Shown here: positions 19,201 through 27,617 of the stretch, piece by piece | Position numbering within the stretch: the first letter of the stretch is position 1 | Layout of the letters: each line of letters opens with the position of its first letter | DNA from: Polynucleobacter sp. es-MAR-4 | GTDB taxonomy: Bacteria; Pseudomonadota; Gammaproteobacteria; Burkholderiales; Burkholderiaceae | Direction of reading: 5' to 3' | Assembly (NCBI RefSeq): GCF_018882055.1 | Contig: NZ_JACVPF010000001.1 | Coordinates: 1,054,001-1,118,000 of the forward strand | Length of the DNA: 64,000 nucleotides | The notes under the pieces: model-generated | What the model was told of the DNA's origin: nothing | The model's database searches: none | What the model saw: only the letters and a program-made list of their open reading frames with translations | Translations under genes and position numbers: made by a program

Positions 19201-20193
19201 ATGATAGCTAAGACTCGTGACCGAACCCTAAAGCTTGCGCGCGACACCCTCACAATTGAGGCTGCTGCACTGCACACAATGCGTGATCGCCTTGAAGGCG
19301 AAAACGCTGATGCCCTTGTATTGGCGGTAGATCTACTGCACTCCTGCAAAGGCCGAATCGTTGTTTCTGGTATCGGTAAGTCAGGTCATATTGCACGCAA
19401 GATTGCAGCTACCTTTGCCTCTACAGGCTCCCCTGCCTTTTTTGTACACCCTGCTGAAGCCAGTCATGGTGACTTAGGCATGGTGACGCGTGACGATGTC
19501 TTTGTTGCACTCTCTAATTCTGGTGAGACTGATGAGCTACTCACCATCGTACCAATCGTCAAGCGCACTGGCGCCAAACTCATCGCTCTTACTGGAGCAC
19601 CAAACTCTTCGTTAGCAAAATTGGCAGATGCTCACTTAGATACTAGCGTCGAGAAAGAGGCTTGCCCACTTAATCTAGCACCAACCACCAGTACGACTGC
19701 AGCACTGGCTATGGGTGATGCCCTAGCAGTTGCTCTTTTGGATGCTCGTGGCTTTCAGGCGGAAGACTTTCAGCGCTCACACCCAGGCGGTCGCTTGGGT
19801 CGCAAGCAGCTGATGCATGTCAGTGAAGTCATGCGTAACTTTGATGAGACTCCTAAGATTGCGATTACCGCCTCTTTACAAGATGCCTTACTGGAGATGA
19901 CAGACAAACGCATGGGCATGGTGGTTACCTTGGACAATGCCAATAAAGTTGCCGGCATCTTTACTGATGGTGATTTACGTCGCCTACTGGAGAAGAGCAC
20001 CAATTTGGATGGCCTCACTTTAGAAAAAGCAATTACTTCAGCGCCACGCACAATTCCTCCTGAGTTGTTGGCAGAAGAAGCTATTGAGATGATGGAAAAA
20101 CATCGTATCAACCATTTAGTGGTAACTGATCCAAGGGGCACATTGCTAGGGGCACTCAACCTTCATGACTTATTTGCCGCCAAGGTTATTTAA
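19201..20193 (+). CDS. kdsD: D-arabinose 5-phosphate isomerase KdsD
   Basis: 330 residues. It converts ribulose 5-phosphate to arabinose 5-phosphate, the first step to Kdo of lipopolysaccharide. An N-terminal SIS sugar-isomerase domain has the motif SGIGKSGHIARKIAATFAS (about residue 58) and HPAEASHGDLGM; two CBS domains follow from about residue 210 (VSEVMRN, then AEEAIEMMEKHRINHLVV). It begins the kdsD-kdsC-lptC-lptA-lptB cluster, divergent from the antiporter gene. Confidence 0.95.
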   Translation: MIAKTRDRTLKLARDTLTIEAAALHTMRDRLEGENADALVLAVDLLHSCKGRIVVSGIGKSGHIARKIAATFASTGSPAFFVHPAEASHGDLGMVTRDDVFVALSNSGETDELLTIVPIVKRTGAKLIALTGAPNSSLAKLADAHLDTSVEKEACPLNLAPTTSTTAALAMGDALAVALLDARGFQAEDFQRSHPGGRLGRKQLMHVSEVMRNFDETPKIAITASLQDALLEMTDKRMGMVVTLDNANKVAGIFTDGDLRRLLEKSTNLDGLTLEKAITSAPRTIPPELLAEEAIEMMEKHRINHLVVTDPRGTLLGALNLHDLFAAKVI

Positions 20194-20229
20194 GCCACTT
20201 ACTTTTTAATAATTCATTCAATCACTCAC

Positions 20230-20802
20230 ATGCCAACCGCCTTTAGCACTCACAACACTAACCCTCTGAGCCAGTATCCGCAGGCCTGGGATCGGGCTGG
20301 GGCAGTCAAGCTACTTGTTCTTGATGTCGATGGTGTCCTAACAAATGGTCAAGTATTTATTGGTGAAAACGGTAAAGAATCTTTAAAGGCTTTTGATATC
20401 CAAGATGGATTGGGAATCAAGCTCTTAGAAAAAATTGGCGTCTCCACAGCCATCATTACTGGGCGTAGCTCCAAAATGGTTTTAGCCCGCTGCGATGAGC
20501 TTGGTATTAAGCATGTCCATATGGGGGTTGAAAATAAAGCTGCTGCTTTAGAAAAGATTCTGCAATCCCTTGGACTCAAGCCAGCTGATTGCGCCGTTAT
20601 GGGCGATGACTGGCCTGATTTTCAAATGATGAAGTCCGCAGGCTTAAAAGTATGCCCTGCTCAGGGGCATGATGCCGTAAAAGAAACGGCGCACTTTGTT
20701 ACAAATCGATCCGGCGGCAGTGGCGCAGTTCGCGAAGTCTGCGACCTAATCCTAAAAGCGCAAAACTGCTATGAAGAATTGCTTGCTCAGGCGCGTGCGT
20801 AA
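20230..20802 (+). CDS. kdsC: 3-deoxy-D-manno-octulosonate 8-phosphate phosphatase KdsC
   Basis: A 190-residue HAD-superfamily phosphatase of the C0 type, which removes the phosphate from Kdo 8-phosphate to give Kdo. Motif I is LVLDVDGVLTNGQVFIG (about residue 30), motif II is AIITGRSSKMV, motif III includes KAAALEKIL, and motif IV is VMGDDWPDFQMM. The family has no cap domain, consistent with this short length. It lies between kdsD and lptC. Confidence 0.95.
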   Translation: MPTAFSTHNTNPLSQYPQAWDRAGAVKLLVLDVDGVLTNGQVFIGENGKESLKAFDIQDGLGIKLLEKIGVSTAIITGRSSKMVLARCDELGIKHVHMGVENKAAALEKILQSLGLKPADCAVMGDDWPDFQMMKSAGLKVCPAQGHDAVKETAHFVTNRSGGSGAVREVCDLILKAQNCYEELLAQARA

Positions 20803-20813
20803 GGTCTTTCTTA

Positions 20814-21458
20814 ATGGAGCTCAATGTCCAACAAATTAAACTGGGTATCTGGCGGACTTCATTGCGCCTTATGCCCTTAATTTTGATGGGCGCACTCACT
20901 CTCGTTACTTTTTGGCTGGTTAAGAAAAACAGTCCCGTAGAAAAATCTGCCACTGAGCGCATCCGCTTGCATGAGCCTGATTACACCATTACCAATGGCG
21001 CACTTTCCGCCCTCAACGAATCTGGCAACACAAAATATCGAGTACTTGGCAAAAAAGTAATTCACTACGACGACGATGCTTCAATTGATATTGAGACACC
21101 TCGCATACGCTTATTTCCACCTGAAAAGGCACCCATTACTGTTAAAGCAGATACGGGTCATCTAGATGGAGACATCACCATACTAGATCTCTTCAATAAC
21201 GCCGAAATTTTTCGGCCACCTCAAGCCGCTACCGCTACTGAACCAGCAAGACCACGCATGCTTGCGCGCTCTTCTTATTTCAAAGTGCTCATTAATGATG
21301 ACATTATTGAGACCGACAAACCCATTACGCTTGAGCAAGGGGTATCTGTCATGCGCTCAACTGATGGCGGCGTATTCAATAACATCGAACAAAGTATGGC
21401 TTTATCTGGACAAGTAAGAGGTCGTATCGAACGCATTCAACCTGGAGCACAGCCATGA
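20814..21458 (+). CDS. lptC: LPS export system protein LptC
   Basis: A 214-residue bitopic inner-membrane protein of the LPS transport bridge, receiving LPS from LptBFG and passing it to LptA. A single membrane anchor is at about residues 18-38 (LMPLILMGALTLVTFWLV), followed by a periplasmic beta-jellyroll region with the DYTITNGAL and VKADTGHLDGD stretches typical of LptC. Sequence identity in this family is low, so the call rests also on position between kdsC and lptA. Its stop codon overlaps the lptA start by four bases. Confidence 0.9.
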   Translation: MELNVQQIKLGIWRTSLRLMPLILMGALTLVTFWLVKKNSPVEKSATERIRLHEPDYTITNGALSALNESGNTKYRVLGKKVIHYDDDASIDIETPRIRLFPPEKAPITVKADTGHLDGDITILDLFNNAEIFRPPQAATATEPARPRMLARSSYFKVLINDDIIETDKPITLEQGVSVMRSTDGGVFNNIEQSMALSGQVRGRIERIQPGAQP

Positions 21459-22012
21459 GCTTGTTCCACAATCTTATAAAGCAAGTTGCAATCCTAACAA
21501 CTTGCTTTATTACTATTGCCTACGCCGAAAAAGCAGATCAAGATAAACCGATTGTTTTGGAAGCAGAAAAAGTTTCCGTGAATGACGTACAACAGGTATA
21601 TGAGCTTGATGGTCAAGTGCTCTTAACCAAAGGCAGTATTTTGATTACTGGCGAGAAGGGCAATATTAAAGTTGATCCTGAAGGCTATGAATATGTTGAT
21701 GTCCAAGGCAGTCCTGAATCTACTGCTAGCTTTAGACAAAGACGCGAAGGTCCTGCCAATGAATTTATGCAAGGTCACGGACAAACGGTTACCTACAATG
21801 CAAAAACTGAGCTCCTGACACTCACTGGAGACGCCAAATTGAAACGTCTTCACAATATGCAAATGCTAGATCAGTTGCGCGGTTGGAAAATTGATTATGA
21901 CGATGTGTTGCAACGCTACCAAGTCACGCCACCTCCAAATGCCAAAGCAGAAGACCTGCCCCTGGCTAAAGCCATCCTTTCACCAAGAAGAAAAGCTACA
22001 CTAGAAAAATGA
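21455..22012 (+). CDS. lptA: LPS transport periplasmic protein LptA
   Basis: 185 residues with an N-terminal signal peptide (about 1-25, ending TIAYA before EKAD). LptA polymerises into the periplasmic beta-jellyroll bridge that carries LPS to the outer membrane. Family features include [28 protein letters not shown] and [23 protein letters not shown]. Its start overlaps lptC by four bases and its stop overlaps the lptB start by four bases, showing translational coupling through the lpt genes. Confidence 0.95.
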   Translation: MSLFHNLIKQVAILTTCFITIAYAEKADQDKPIVLEAEKVSVNDVQQVYELDGQVLLTKGSILITGEKGNIKVDPEGYEYVDVQGSPESTASFRQRREGPANEFMQGHGQTVTYNAKTELLTLTGDAKLKRLHNMQMLDQLRGWKIDYDDVLQRYQVTPPPNAKAEDLPLAKAILSPRRKATLEK

Positions 22013-22776
22013 TCACGGATACCAGCGGCATTGAAAAGCCGGCAACTCTCAGCGCTCAGCACCTACAAAAGCGTTATGGCTCTCGCACTGTTGTGCGAGA
22101 TGTATCTGTTGAAGTCAAGTGTGGTGAAGTAGTTGGGCTCTTGGGGCCGAATGGGGCCGGTAAAACCACCTCTTTCTACATGATTGTTGGCTTGGTTCCT
22201 TTGGACGGCGGCAGCATTGTCCTCGACGGTACGGACATCACCCATCTACCGATTCATGAACGAGCTCGCATGGGCTTGTCCTACCTCCCACAAGAGGCTT
22301 CTGTTTTCAGAAAACTGAATGTGGCTGAAAATATTCAGGCCGTATTAGAGCTGCAAGTTCAGGGCGGGAAACCATTAAGCAAAGCTGAGATAGCGCATCG
22401 CTTAGATGAGCTCTTGGGTGAACTCCAAATTAGTCACCTGCGCGATAACCCCGCACTTTCTTTATCGGGCGGAGAACGTCGCCGAGTTGAGATCGCTAGA
22501 GCCTTGGCCTCCCAACCTAAATTTATCTTGTTGGATGAGCCATTCGCTGGCGTTGACCCGATTGCAGTTGGAGAAATTCAGCGGATTGTGCGCTTCTTAA
22601 GAGACCGTCAGATTGGTGTTCTTATCACCGACCATAACGTTCGAGAAACTTTAGGCATTTGTGACCACGCCTACATCATTAGTGAGGGTAGCGTACTGGC
22701 AGAAGGCAAGCCAGACCAAATCATTGAGAATGATGCTGTCAGACGAGTCTATCTAGGCGAAAACTTCCGCATGTAA
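22009..22776 (+). CDS. lptB: LPS export ABC transporter ATP-binding protein LptB
   Basis: 255 residues. The ATPase that powers LPS extraction from the inner membrane with LptF and LptG (not in this window). Walker A is [14 protein letters not shown] (about residue 45), the Q-loop lies in YLPQEASVF, the ABC signature is [15 protein letters not shown], Walker B is [13 protein letters not shown], and the switch histidine is in ITDHNVRET. In many related genomes rpoN follows immediately; here the next gene is hpf. Confidence 0.97.
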   Translation: MITDTSGIEKPATLSAQHLQKRYGSRTVVRDVSVEVKCGEVVGLLGPNGAGKTTSFYMIVGLVPLDGGSIVLDGTDITHLPIHERARMGLSYLPQEASVFRKLNVAENIQAVLELQVQGGKPLSKAEIAHRLDELLGELQISHLRDNPALSLSGGERRRVEIARALASQPKFILLDEPFAGVDPIAVGEIQRIVRFLRDRQIGVLITDHNVRETLGICDHAYIISEGSVLAEGKPDQIIENDAVRRVYLGENFRM

Positions 22777-22968
22777 CTATTCAGAGTTTTTTGAATATTT
22801 ATTAAATAAAAATGATCTGCCCCCTTGGTTTTCAGCAAAATCGCTGATACGCTGGAGGCTCATGAAGTTCATTTCCGTATAAACAAGTACAACATTACAG
22901 GGGCCTGCTGCGCACCCCGGGTAATTATTTGCGCATGCGTTTTGTTTTGCTATGAATAGGAGCTGCTG
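22777..22968. other. Intergenic region lptB-hpf, where rpoN is usually found
   Basis: A 192-base gap. Its first third is AT-rich (a TTTATTAAATAAA dyad at 22798-22810). At 22854-22858 a GGAGG motif precedes a six-codon ORF (MKFISV, 22862-22882), too short to call. At 22929-22956 TTGCGC and TATGAA, 16 bases apart, could be a weak promoter for hpf, though it would leave a very short leader. I find no remnant of rpoN coding sequence. Confidence 0.5.
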
Positions 22969-23292
22969 ATGAATCTAAAAATTAATAGCCGTCATGTTGA
23001 AGTTACTCCAGCTATGCGTTCCCATCTTGAAGCTGGGTTAGCCAAAATTCGCAAACACTTTGACCACGTCTTAGATGCCTCTGCATTTTTGATTGTCGAT
23101 AACGCTAAAGAAAAAAATCTTCGTCAAGCAGCCGAGATCACCATTCACCTCAAAGGCAAGGATCTTTTTGCTGAGGCCCATAACGCCGATCTTTACCATG
23201 CTATGGATGCGGTGGTCGATAAACTGGAGCGTCAAGTAGTCAAGCACAAAGAAAAGATCCAGGATCACCACCACGAAAAGCATTTTGAGTGA
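22969..23292 (+). CDS. hpf: Ribosome hibernation-promoting factor HPF (short type)
   Basis: A 107-residue short HPF/YfiA-family protein that binds the 30S decoding region and helps ribosomes hibernate in stationary phase. The family pattern is clear: MNLKINSRHVEVTPAMRSH, KIRKHFDHVLDA, then the basic end of the domain DAVVDKLERQVVKHKEK. The C-terminus is histidine-rich (DHHHEKHFE). The long-form C-terminal dimerisation domain is absent. A good AGGAG ribosome site lies nine bases before the ATG. It is followed 33 bases later by ptsN. Confidence 0.93.
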   Translation: MNLKINSRHVEVTPAMRSHLEAGLAKIRKHFDHVLDASAFLIVDNAKEKNLRQAAEITIHLKGKDLFAEAHNADLYHAMDAVVDKLERQVVKHKEKIQDHHHEKHFE

Positions 23293-23325
23293 TGTTCAGC
23301 ATCAGGACACCTATAATCAATTGAT

Positions 23326-23784
23326 ATGAATGCCCTGACCGATCTTTTCGCTTTAGACCGCATTGCCTTAAATAGCCCCTCTAAAAATCGGGCTGAGGCA
23401 TTCGCGGCCGTAGGGCAGCTATTTGCCAAGCAAGCAGGGTTGGAAGCCGAGGCAATTGTTGGCTTTTTAAATGCTCGCGAAGACTTAGGCTCAACCGCCC
23501 TAGGTGCTGGAGTTGCGATCCCACATGGTCGGGTAAAGGGACTCAAGCATCCGATTGCCGCATTCGTCAAATTAAAAGAACCGATTGAATTTGCCGCGCC
23601 CGATGGTGAGGCTGTCTCTATCTTGATTTTTTTACTTGTTCCAGAGAAAGCAACTCAGCAACATCTAGAAATTCTGTCCTCGATTGCACAACTCCTTTCT
23701 GACCAAGATGCTCGTAAGTCTCTTGCCTCGGAAGACAGCCCAGAGAAGGTGTGCCAGCTACTACAAACATGGGGCTCGGCTTGA
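23326..23784 (+). CDS. ptsN: PTS IIA-like nitrogen regulatory protein PtsN (EIIA-Ntr)
   Basis: A 152-residue EIIA of the nitrogen phosphotransferase system. The phosphorylated histidine lies in [15 protein letters not shown] (about residue 66), and the region [23 protein letters not shown] is typical. It acts as a regulator, not a sugar carrier, in potassium, nitrogen or cell-envelope control in relatives. It sits between hpf and hprK; its 3' end overlaps the hprK reading frame. Confidence 0.95.
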   Translation: MNALTDLFALDRIALNSPSKNRAEAFAAVGQLFAKQAGLEAEAIVGFLNAREDLGSTALGAGVAIPHGRVKGLKHPIAAFVKLKEPIEFAAPDGEAVSILIFLLVPEKATQQHLEILSSIAQLLSDQDARKSLASEDSPEKVCQLLQTWGSA

Positions 23785-24770
23785 CAACTCAACCCTTACT
23801 CCTTGAGGGGGTTACCGCTCAACAGATCTTTGATGACAATGTCTCCGACTTAAAGCTCTCATGGATTGGCGGCCTAGAAGGGGCAGATCGTAGATTTCCC
23901 GCAGAAGCTGTTAAAGCGGCTGCGGCTAGCTCGGACTTAGTGGGTCACTTAAACCTGATTCACCCAAGCCGTATTCAGATTTTTGGCGAGCAAGAAGTTG
24001 ACTATCATGCCGAGCTCGAACCCAAGCAAAGACAAGAGCAGATTTCCAGCCTAATCTCCAAGACACCACCTTGCGTCATTGTGGCGGACGGCAAGGTAGC
24101 CGATGCCGACCTACAGCTCTTCTGCCAAAGATCTTCCACCCCCCTCTTTACGACAGCCATATCAGCTGCTGAAGTGATTGACCACCTGCGCACCTATCTC
24201 ACCAAGATTGGCGCTCCCCAGATCACAATGCATGGTGTATTTATGGACATCCTGGGCTTAGGAGTCCTCATCATGGGTGAATCTGGCTTAGGCAAAAGCG
24301 AGCTCGGTTTAGAACTGATTTCTCGTGGTCACGGTTTAGTGGCTGATGACGCAGTAGACTTTGCTCGTCTTGGGCCAGACTACATCGAGGGTCGCTGCCC
24401 CGTCATTCTGCGCAATCTTCTAGAGGTTCGTGGACTAGGCTTATTAGATATCCGCACTATTTTTGGTGAAACGGCCGTGCGTCGTAAATTGAAATTACGC
24501 TTGATCGTACAGTTGGTTCGTCGAAATGATGGAGAGTTTGAGCGCCTCCCGTTGGAAGCTCAGCATATTGATGTTTTAGGTATTCCAATTAGAACTGTAA
24601 AAATTCAGGTGGCTGCAGGACGTAACTTAGCAGTTCTCGTAGAGGCAGCGGTCCGCAACACCATTTTGCAATTGCGTGGCATTGATACCCTGAAAGAATT
24701 TATGGAGCGCCAGCGTTTGCAAATGAATGCAGAGGCGGAATCCAGTAAGTCACAAGGTCGGCTCATTTAA
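23769..24770 (+). CDS. hprK: HPr kinase/phosphorylase HprK
   Basis: About 333 residues. It phosphorylates and dephosphorylates HPr on serine 46. The P-loop is [20 protein letters not shown] (about residue 170 on), followed by VADDAVDF and the HprK signature [15 protein letters not shown] and [12 protein letters not shown]. The start is uncertain: GTG at 23751 has AGAAGG only one base before it, ATG at 23769 has no clear ribosome site, and TTG at 23781 has GGGG six bases before it and overlaps the ptsN stop (TTGA). All three overlap ptsN. The HPr it should act on is encoded at 56933-57202. Confidence 0.93.
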   Translation: MGLGLTTQPLLLEGVTAQQIFDDNVSDLKLSWIGGLEGADRRFPAEAVKAAAASSDLVGHLNLIHPSRIQIFGEQEVDYHAELEPKQRQEQISSLISKTPPCVIVADGKVADADLQLFCQRSSTPLFTTAISAAEVIDHLRTYLTKIGAPQITMHGVFMDILGLGVLIMGESGLGKSELGLELISRGHGLVADDAVDFARLGPDYIEGRCPVILRNLLEVRGLGLLDIRTIFGETAVRRKLKLRLIVQLVRRNDGEFERLPLEAQHIDVLGIPIRTVKIQVAAGRNLAVLVEAAVRNTILQLRGIDTLKEFMERQRLQMNAEAESSKSQGRLI

Positions 24771-24771
24771 T

Positions 24772-25662
24772 ATGCAAATTAATCTGATTACCGGCATCTC
24801 CGGCTCAGGTAAATCCGTTGCGTTGAGAGCTTTTGAGGATGCAGGCTATGACTGCGTAGATAACCTTCCGGTCACCCTCTTAGAAAACCTCATCACTACA
24901 CTAGAGAGTGAAAAGAGTGAACGCATTGCTGTAGCTATTGATGCCCGTCGCGGTCAATCAATTGCAGAGCTACCCCAGATCCTAGAAAACCTACGGCGTA
25001 ACCATCAAGTACGAGTTGTTTTCTTAAACGCTGATACCAATACGTTGATCCAGCGTTTCTCTGAAACCCGTCGACGTCATCCGCTCTCCGGAAAAACGCA
25101 ACAGACTCAAGCAGCCACCCTGATTGAAGCAATTGATAAAGAGCGTAATCTCTTAGAACCCCTGCGCACTCAAGCCCACAGTATTGATACCAGCAATCTG
25201 CCTGCCCATGCGCTGCGCTCCTGGATACAGGACCTTCTGAAAGATAAGCCTCAAGGGCTTACCGTGATTTTTGAATCTTTTGGATTTAAAAAAGGTTTGC
25301 CAAGTGAAGCTGATCTTGTATTTGATGTTCGCTGTCTACCAAACCCTCACTACGACAAGGCGCTACGTACTCTGTCTGGCAAAGACCAGCCTGTTCGCGA
25401 GTTCTTGGAAAAAATTCCTGAAGTTGTCAGCATGGAAAATGACATTGTTCAATTTATTGAAAAATGGTTGCCACACTACATAGCAGATGGTCGTAGTTAC
25501 CTTACTGTTGCCATCGGCTGCACAGGCGGTCAACATCGTTCGGTTTATCTTGTGAGTCGCATCATTGCGCATTTTCTGCCACAAAAAGATTTGGCAGCAC
25601 TCCAGATTAACTTCTTAAGTCGTCACCGCGAGCTAGACTCAATCCCTGCAGTAGCAATTTGA
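24772..25662 (+). CDS. rapZ: RNase adapter protein RapZ
   Basis: 296 residues from the ATG at 24772, one base after the hprK stop. The N-terminal Walker A motif is GISGSGKSVALRAFEDAGYD, with the conserved CVDNLPV; the C-terminal domain carries FGFKKGLPSEADLVFDVRCL, PNPHYD and IGCTGGQHRSVY. In enterobacteria RapZ binds glucosamine 6-phosphate and targets the GlmZ RNA for RNase E; in betaproteobacteria its target is not known. The last 56 bases overlap the convergent mutY. Confidence 0.94.
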   Translation: MQINLITGISGSGKSVALRAFEDAGYDCVDNLPVTLLENLITTLESEKSERIAVAIDARRGQSIAELPQILENLRRNHQVRVVFLNADTNTLIQRFSETRRRHPLSGKTQQTQAATLIEAIDKERNLLEPLRTQAHSIDTSNLPAHALRSWIQDLLKDKPQGLTVIFESFGFKKGLPSEADLVFDVRCLPNPHYDKALRTLSGKDQPVREFLEKIPEVVSMENDIVQFIEKWLPHYIADGRSYLTVAIGCTGGQHRSVYLVSRIIAHFLPQKDLAALQINFLSRHRELDSIPAVAI

Positions 25663-26752
25663 TTGGTTGAGGTAGACCGTATTTTCCGAGCTGACGCAAA
25701 GGAACCCACTTTAAGTTATCGCCTGAAAATTTCATGGCATCACTTGAGGTCACAAACCAAATCTGCATCCATAAACGGCGATGTGTAAAGACATGCTTAA
25801 TCTCTACTCCCCGCTCAATGGATTTAAAACTCTTTAAAGCGCTAGAGACCTTTTCATCTGGCAGTACTAGTTGCAATAATTCTTTCGTAGTTAAATTCAT
25901 TAAATTATTGGCTGAAGGTTTGGAGTTTTTTTCTTTGAGTCTCCACACAGATTCCGGTAAAGACCATAGTCCACCCCATATGGCCTTATCTGGGCGCCTT
26001 TGTAGTAACACTGAATCACCATGCCTGAGCAATAGCATGTCGCAATTAAATTCAGGAGATTTTGCTTTGATTACCTTACGAGGCAATAACAAAACCTGAT
26101 TACTGAGATTGGCCTGGCATTCTTTTGCAAATGGGCATTTCTTTTCACCACCTATACACACAGGTTTTCGGGAGGTGCACCAAGTTGCCCCAAAATCCAT
26201 TAAAGCCTGGGTGTACACCGGCATCTCCGTGGCTTTTTTAGGAAGGAGTATTTTGGCTAGTGACCACAGTTCATCATTCACTACTTTTTCTTGGATGGCG
26301 CCCTCTATACCAAATAGCCTTGCCAAAATGCGCTTGACGTTCGCGTCCAAAATTGGTGCACGCTCATGAAATGCAAAAGCAGCAATGGCACCAGCAGTAG
26401 ACCTACCAATGCCCTTGAGTTGTTCAAGCAACACTGGATCAGCCGGAAACTTTCCTCCAAACTCGGCCATGACTTGCTTGGCACAAGCATGAAGATTGCG
26501 AGCACGTGTGTAATAACCAAGTCCCGCCCATTCTGCCAAGACATCGTCCAACGGTGCATCAGCCAACTTCTGAACCGTCGGAAAACGTTTCATGAAGCGG
26601 GGATAACGCTCTAGAACAGTAGCTACTTGAGTTTGTTGCAACATGATTTCCGAAACCCATACTGCATAAGGATCTCGAATACTTTGCCAAGGCAAACCTT
26701 GACGCCCGTCCTTGCCATGCCAAGCAATTAGCTTGGTAGCGAAGTTCTTCAT
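25607..26752 (-). CDS. mutY: Adenine DNA glycosylase MutY
   Basis: 381 residues. It removes adenine mispaired with 8-oxoguanine. The catalytic region has WVSEIMLQQTQVATV (catalytic Glu), the helix-hairpin-helix LKGIGRSTAGAIAAF and the catalytic Asp in PILDANVKR. The iron-sulphur cysteines are at about residues 189-209 with spacing C-X6-C-X6-C-X5-C, four residues more than the usual C-X6-C-X2-C-X5-C. A C-terminal NUDIX-like domain follows (LLLRHGDSVLLQRRP). The start at 26752 overlaps the mutM stop (TGATG); eight more residues would be added by a start at 26776. The 3' end overlaps rapZ antisense by 56 bases. Confidence 0.95.
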   Translation of the reverse strand: MKNFATKLIAWHGKDGRQGLPWQSIRDPYAVWVSEIMLQQTQVATVLERYPRFMKRFPTVQKLADAPLDDVLAEWAGLGYYTRARNLHACAKQVMAEFGGKFPADPVLLEQLKGIGRSTAGAIAAFAFHERAPILDANVKRILARLFGIEGAIQEKVVNDELWSLAKILLPKKATEMPVYTQALMDFGATWCTSRKPVCIGGEKKCPFAKECQANLSNQVLLLPRKVIKAKSPEFNCDMLLLRHGDSVLLQRRPDKAIWGGLWSLPESVWRLKEKNSKPSANNLMNLTTKELLQLVLPDEKVSSALKSFKSIERGVEIKHVFTHRRLWMQIWFVTSSDAMKFSGDNLKWVPLRQLGKYGLPQPIKLLLQGLSLARGDDLRS

Positions 26753-27588
26753 CAACGCTTCTGACATTGGGGACAAAAATAGGTAGATCGTTGACCCTGT
26801 ACTATTTGCTTAATCGGTGTCTTGCACACCTTACAAGGCTGATCTTTGCGATCATAAACTTTGGTTTGCACCATGAAGTGTCCAGGGTCACCCTCACTAT
26901 TCACAAAATCTTTCAAGGAACTGCCGCCCGCAGCAATCGCTTTTTTCAAAATCAATCTCACTGCAGTAGCAAGTCGGGAACACTGCGGACGCGTCAGTTT
27001 CCCAGCAGCCCTTGCTGGGTGAATACCTGCCTCAAACAAACTTTCCGAGCAATAAATATTGCCAACACCTACTACCGCCTGCCCTGCCAGCAAAAACTGT
27101 TTAACTGCAACGCTACGTTTACGTGAGCATTGATATAAGACATCTGCGCCAAGCTCGCCCTCAAACTCCGATGAAAAAGGTTCAACCCCGAGTTTTTGCA
27201 AAAGCGCATTACTCTCAATTGGTCCCTTAGATTTTGGGTGCCATAAGACAGCGCCAAACTTTCGAGGATCATGCAATCGCAAACTGAGCTTGCCAAACTC
27301 AAAGGTCACTCGATCATGCACTTTCAGTGGATCACTACCTGGAAGCACCCGCAATGTGCCTGTCATACCGAGATGCAGCAATAGATGGCCAGCGTCAAAC
27401 TCCATTAAGAGATACTTACCTCGGCGCTCTATTCCCAAAACTTTCTGGCCAGAAAGCAGCGTATTTAAATTGCTCGGCACAGGCCAACGCAATCGACCAT
27501 CAATAATTTTGACCGCACTCACCCTTCGCCCCTCTAAATGGGGCCGGATACCCAATCGGGTAACTTCGACTTCTGGAAGCTCTGGCAT
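26752..27588 (-). CDS. mutM: Formamidopyrimidine-DNA glycosylase MutM (Fpg)
   Basis: 278 residues. It removes 8-oxoguanine and nicks the abasic site. After removal of Met the N-terminal catalytic proline and glutamate are in PELPEVEVTRLGIRPHL; the phosphate-binding lysine is in GIERRGKYLL; the C-terminal zinc finger is CKVCKTPIKQ with CPQCQKR. The helix-two-turn-helix region AVVGVGNIYCSESLFEAGIH is normal. It is the first gene of a mutM-mutY operon, so both enzymes of the GO repair pathway are coupled, divergent from the TPR-LolB gene. Confidence 0.97.
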   Translation of the reverse strand: MPELPEVEVTRLGIRPHLEGRRVSAVKIIDGRLRWPVPSNLNTLLSGQKVLGIERRGKYLLMEFDAGHLLLHLGMTGTLRVLPGSDPLKVHDRVTFEFGKLSLRLHDPRKFGAVLWHPKSKGPIESNALLQKLGVEPFSSEFEGELGADVLYQCSRKRSVAVKQFLLAGQAVVGVGNIYCSESLFEAGIHPARAAGKLTRPQCSRLATAVRLILKKAIAAGGSSLKDFVNSEGDPGHFMVQTKVYDRKDQPCKVCKTPIKQIVQGQRSTYFCPQCQKR

Positions 27589-27617
27589 AAATGGATTGTA
27601 GATTCGCGGATTAGAAT

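Noticed and set aside
22862-22882. Six-codon ORF MKFISV with a GGAGG upstream in the lptB-hpf gap
   Set aside because: Too short to distinguish from chance, spacing to the ATG only three bases; mentioned under the gap but not called.
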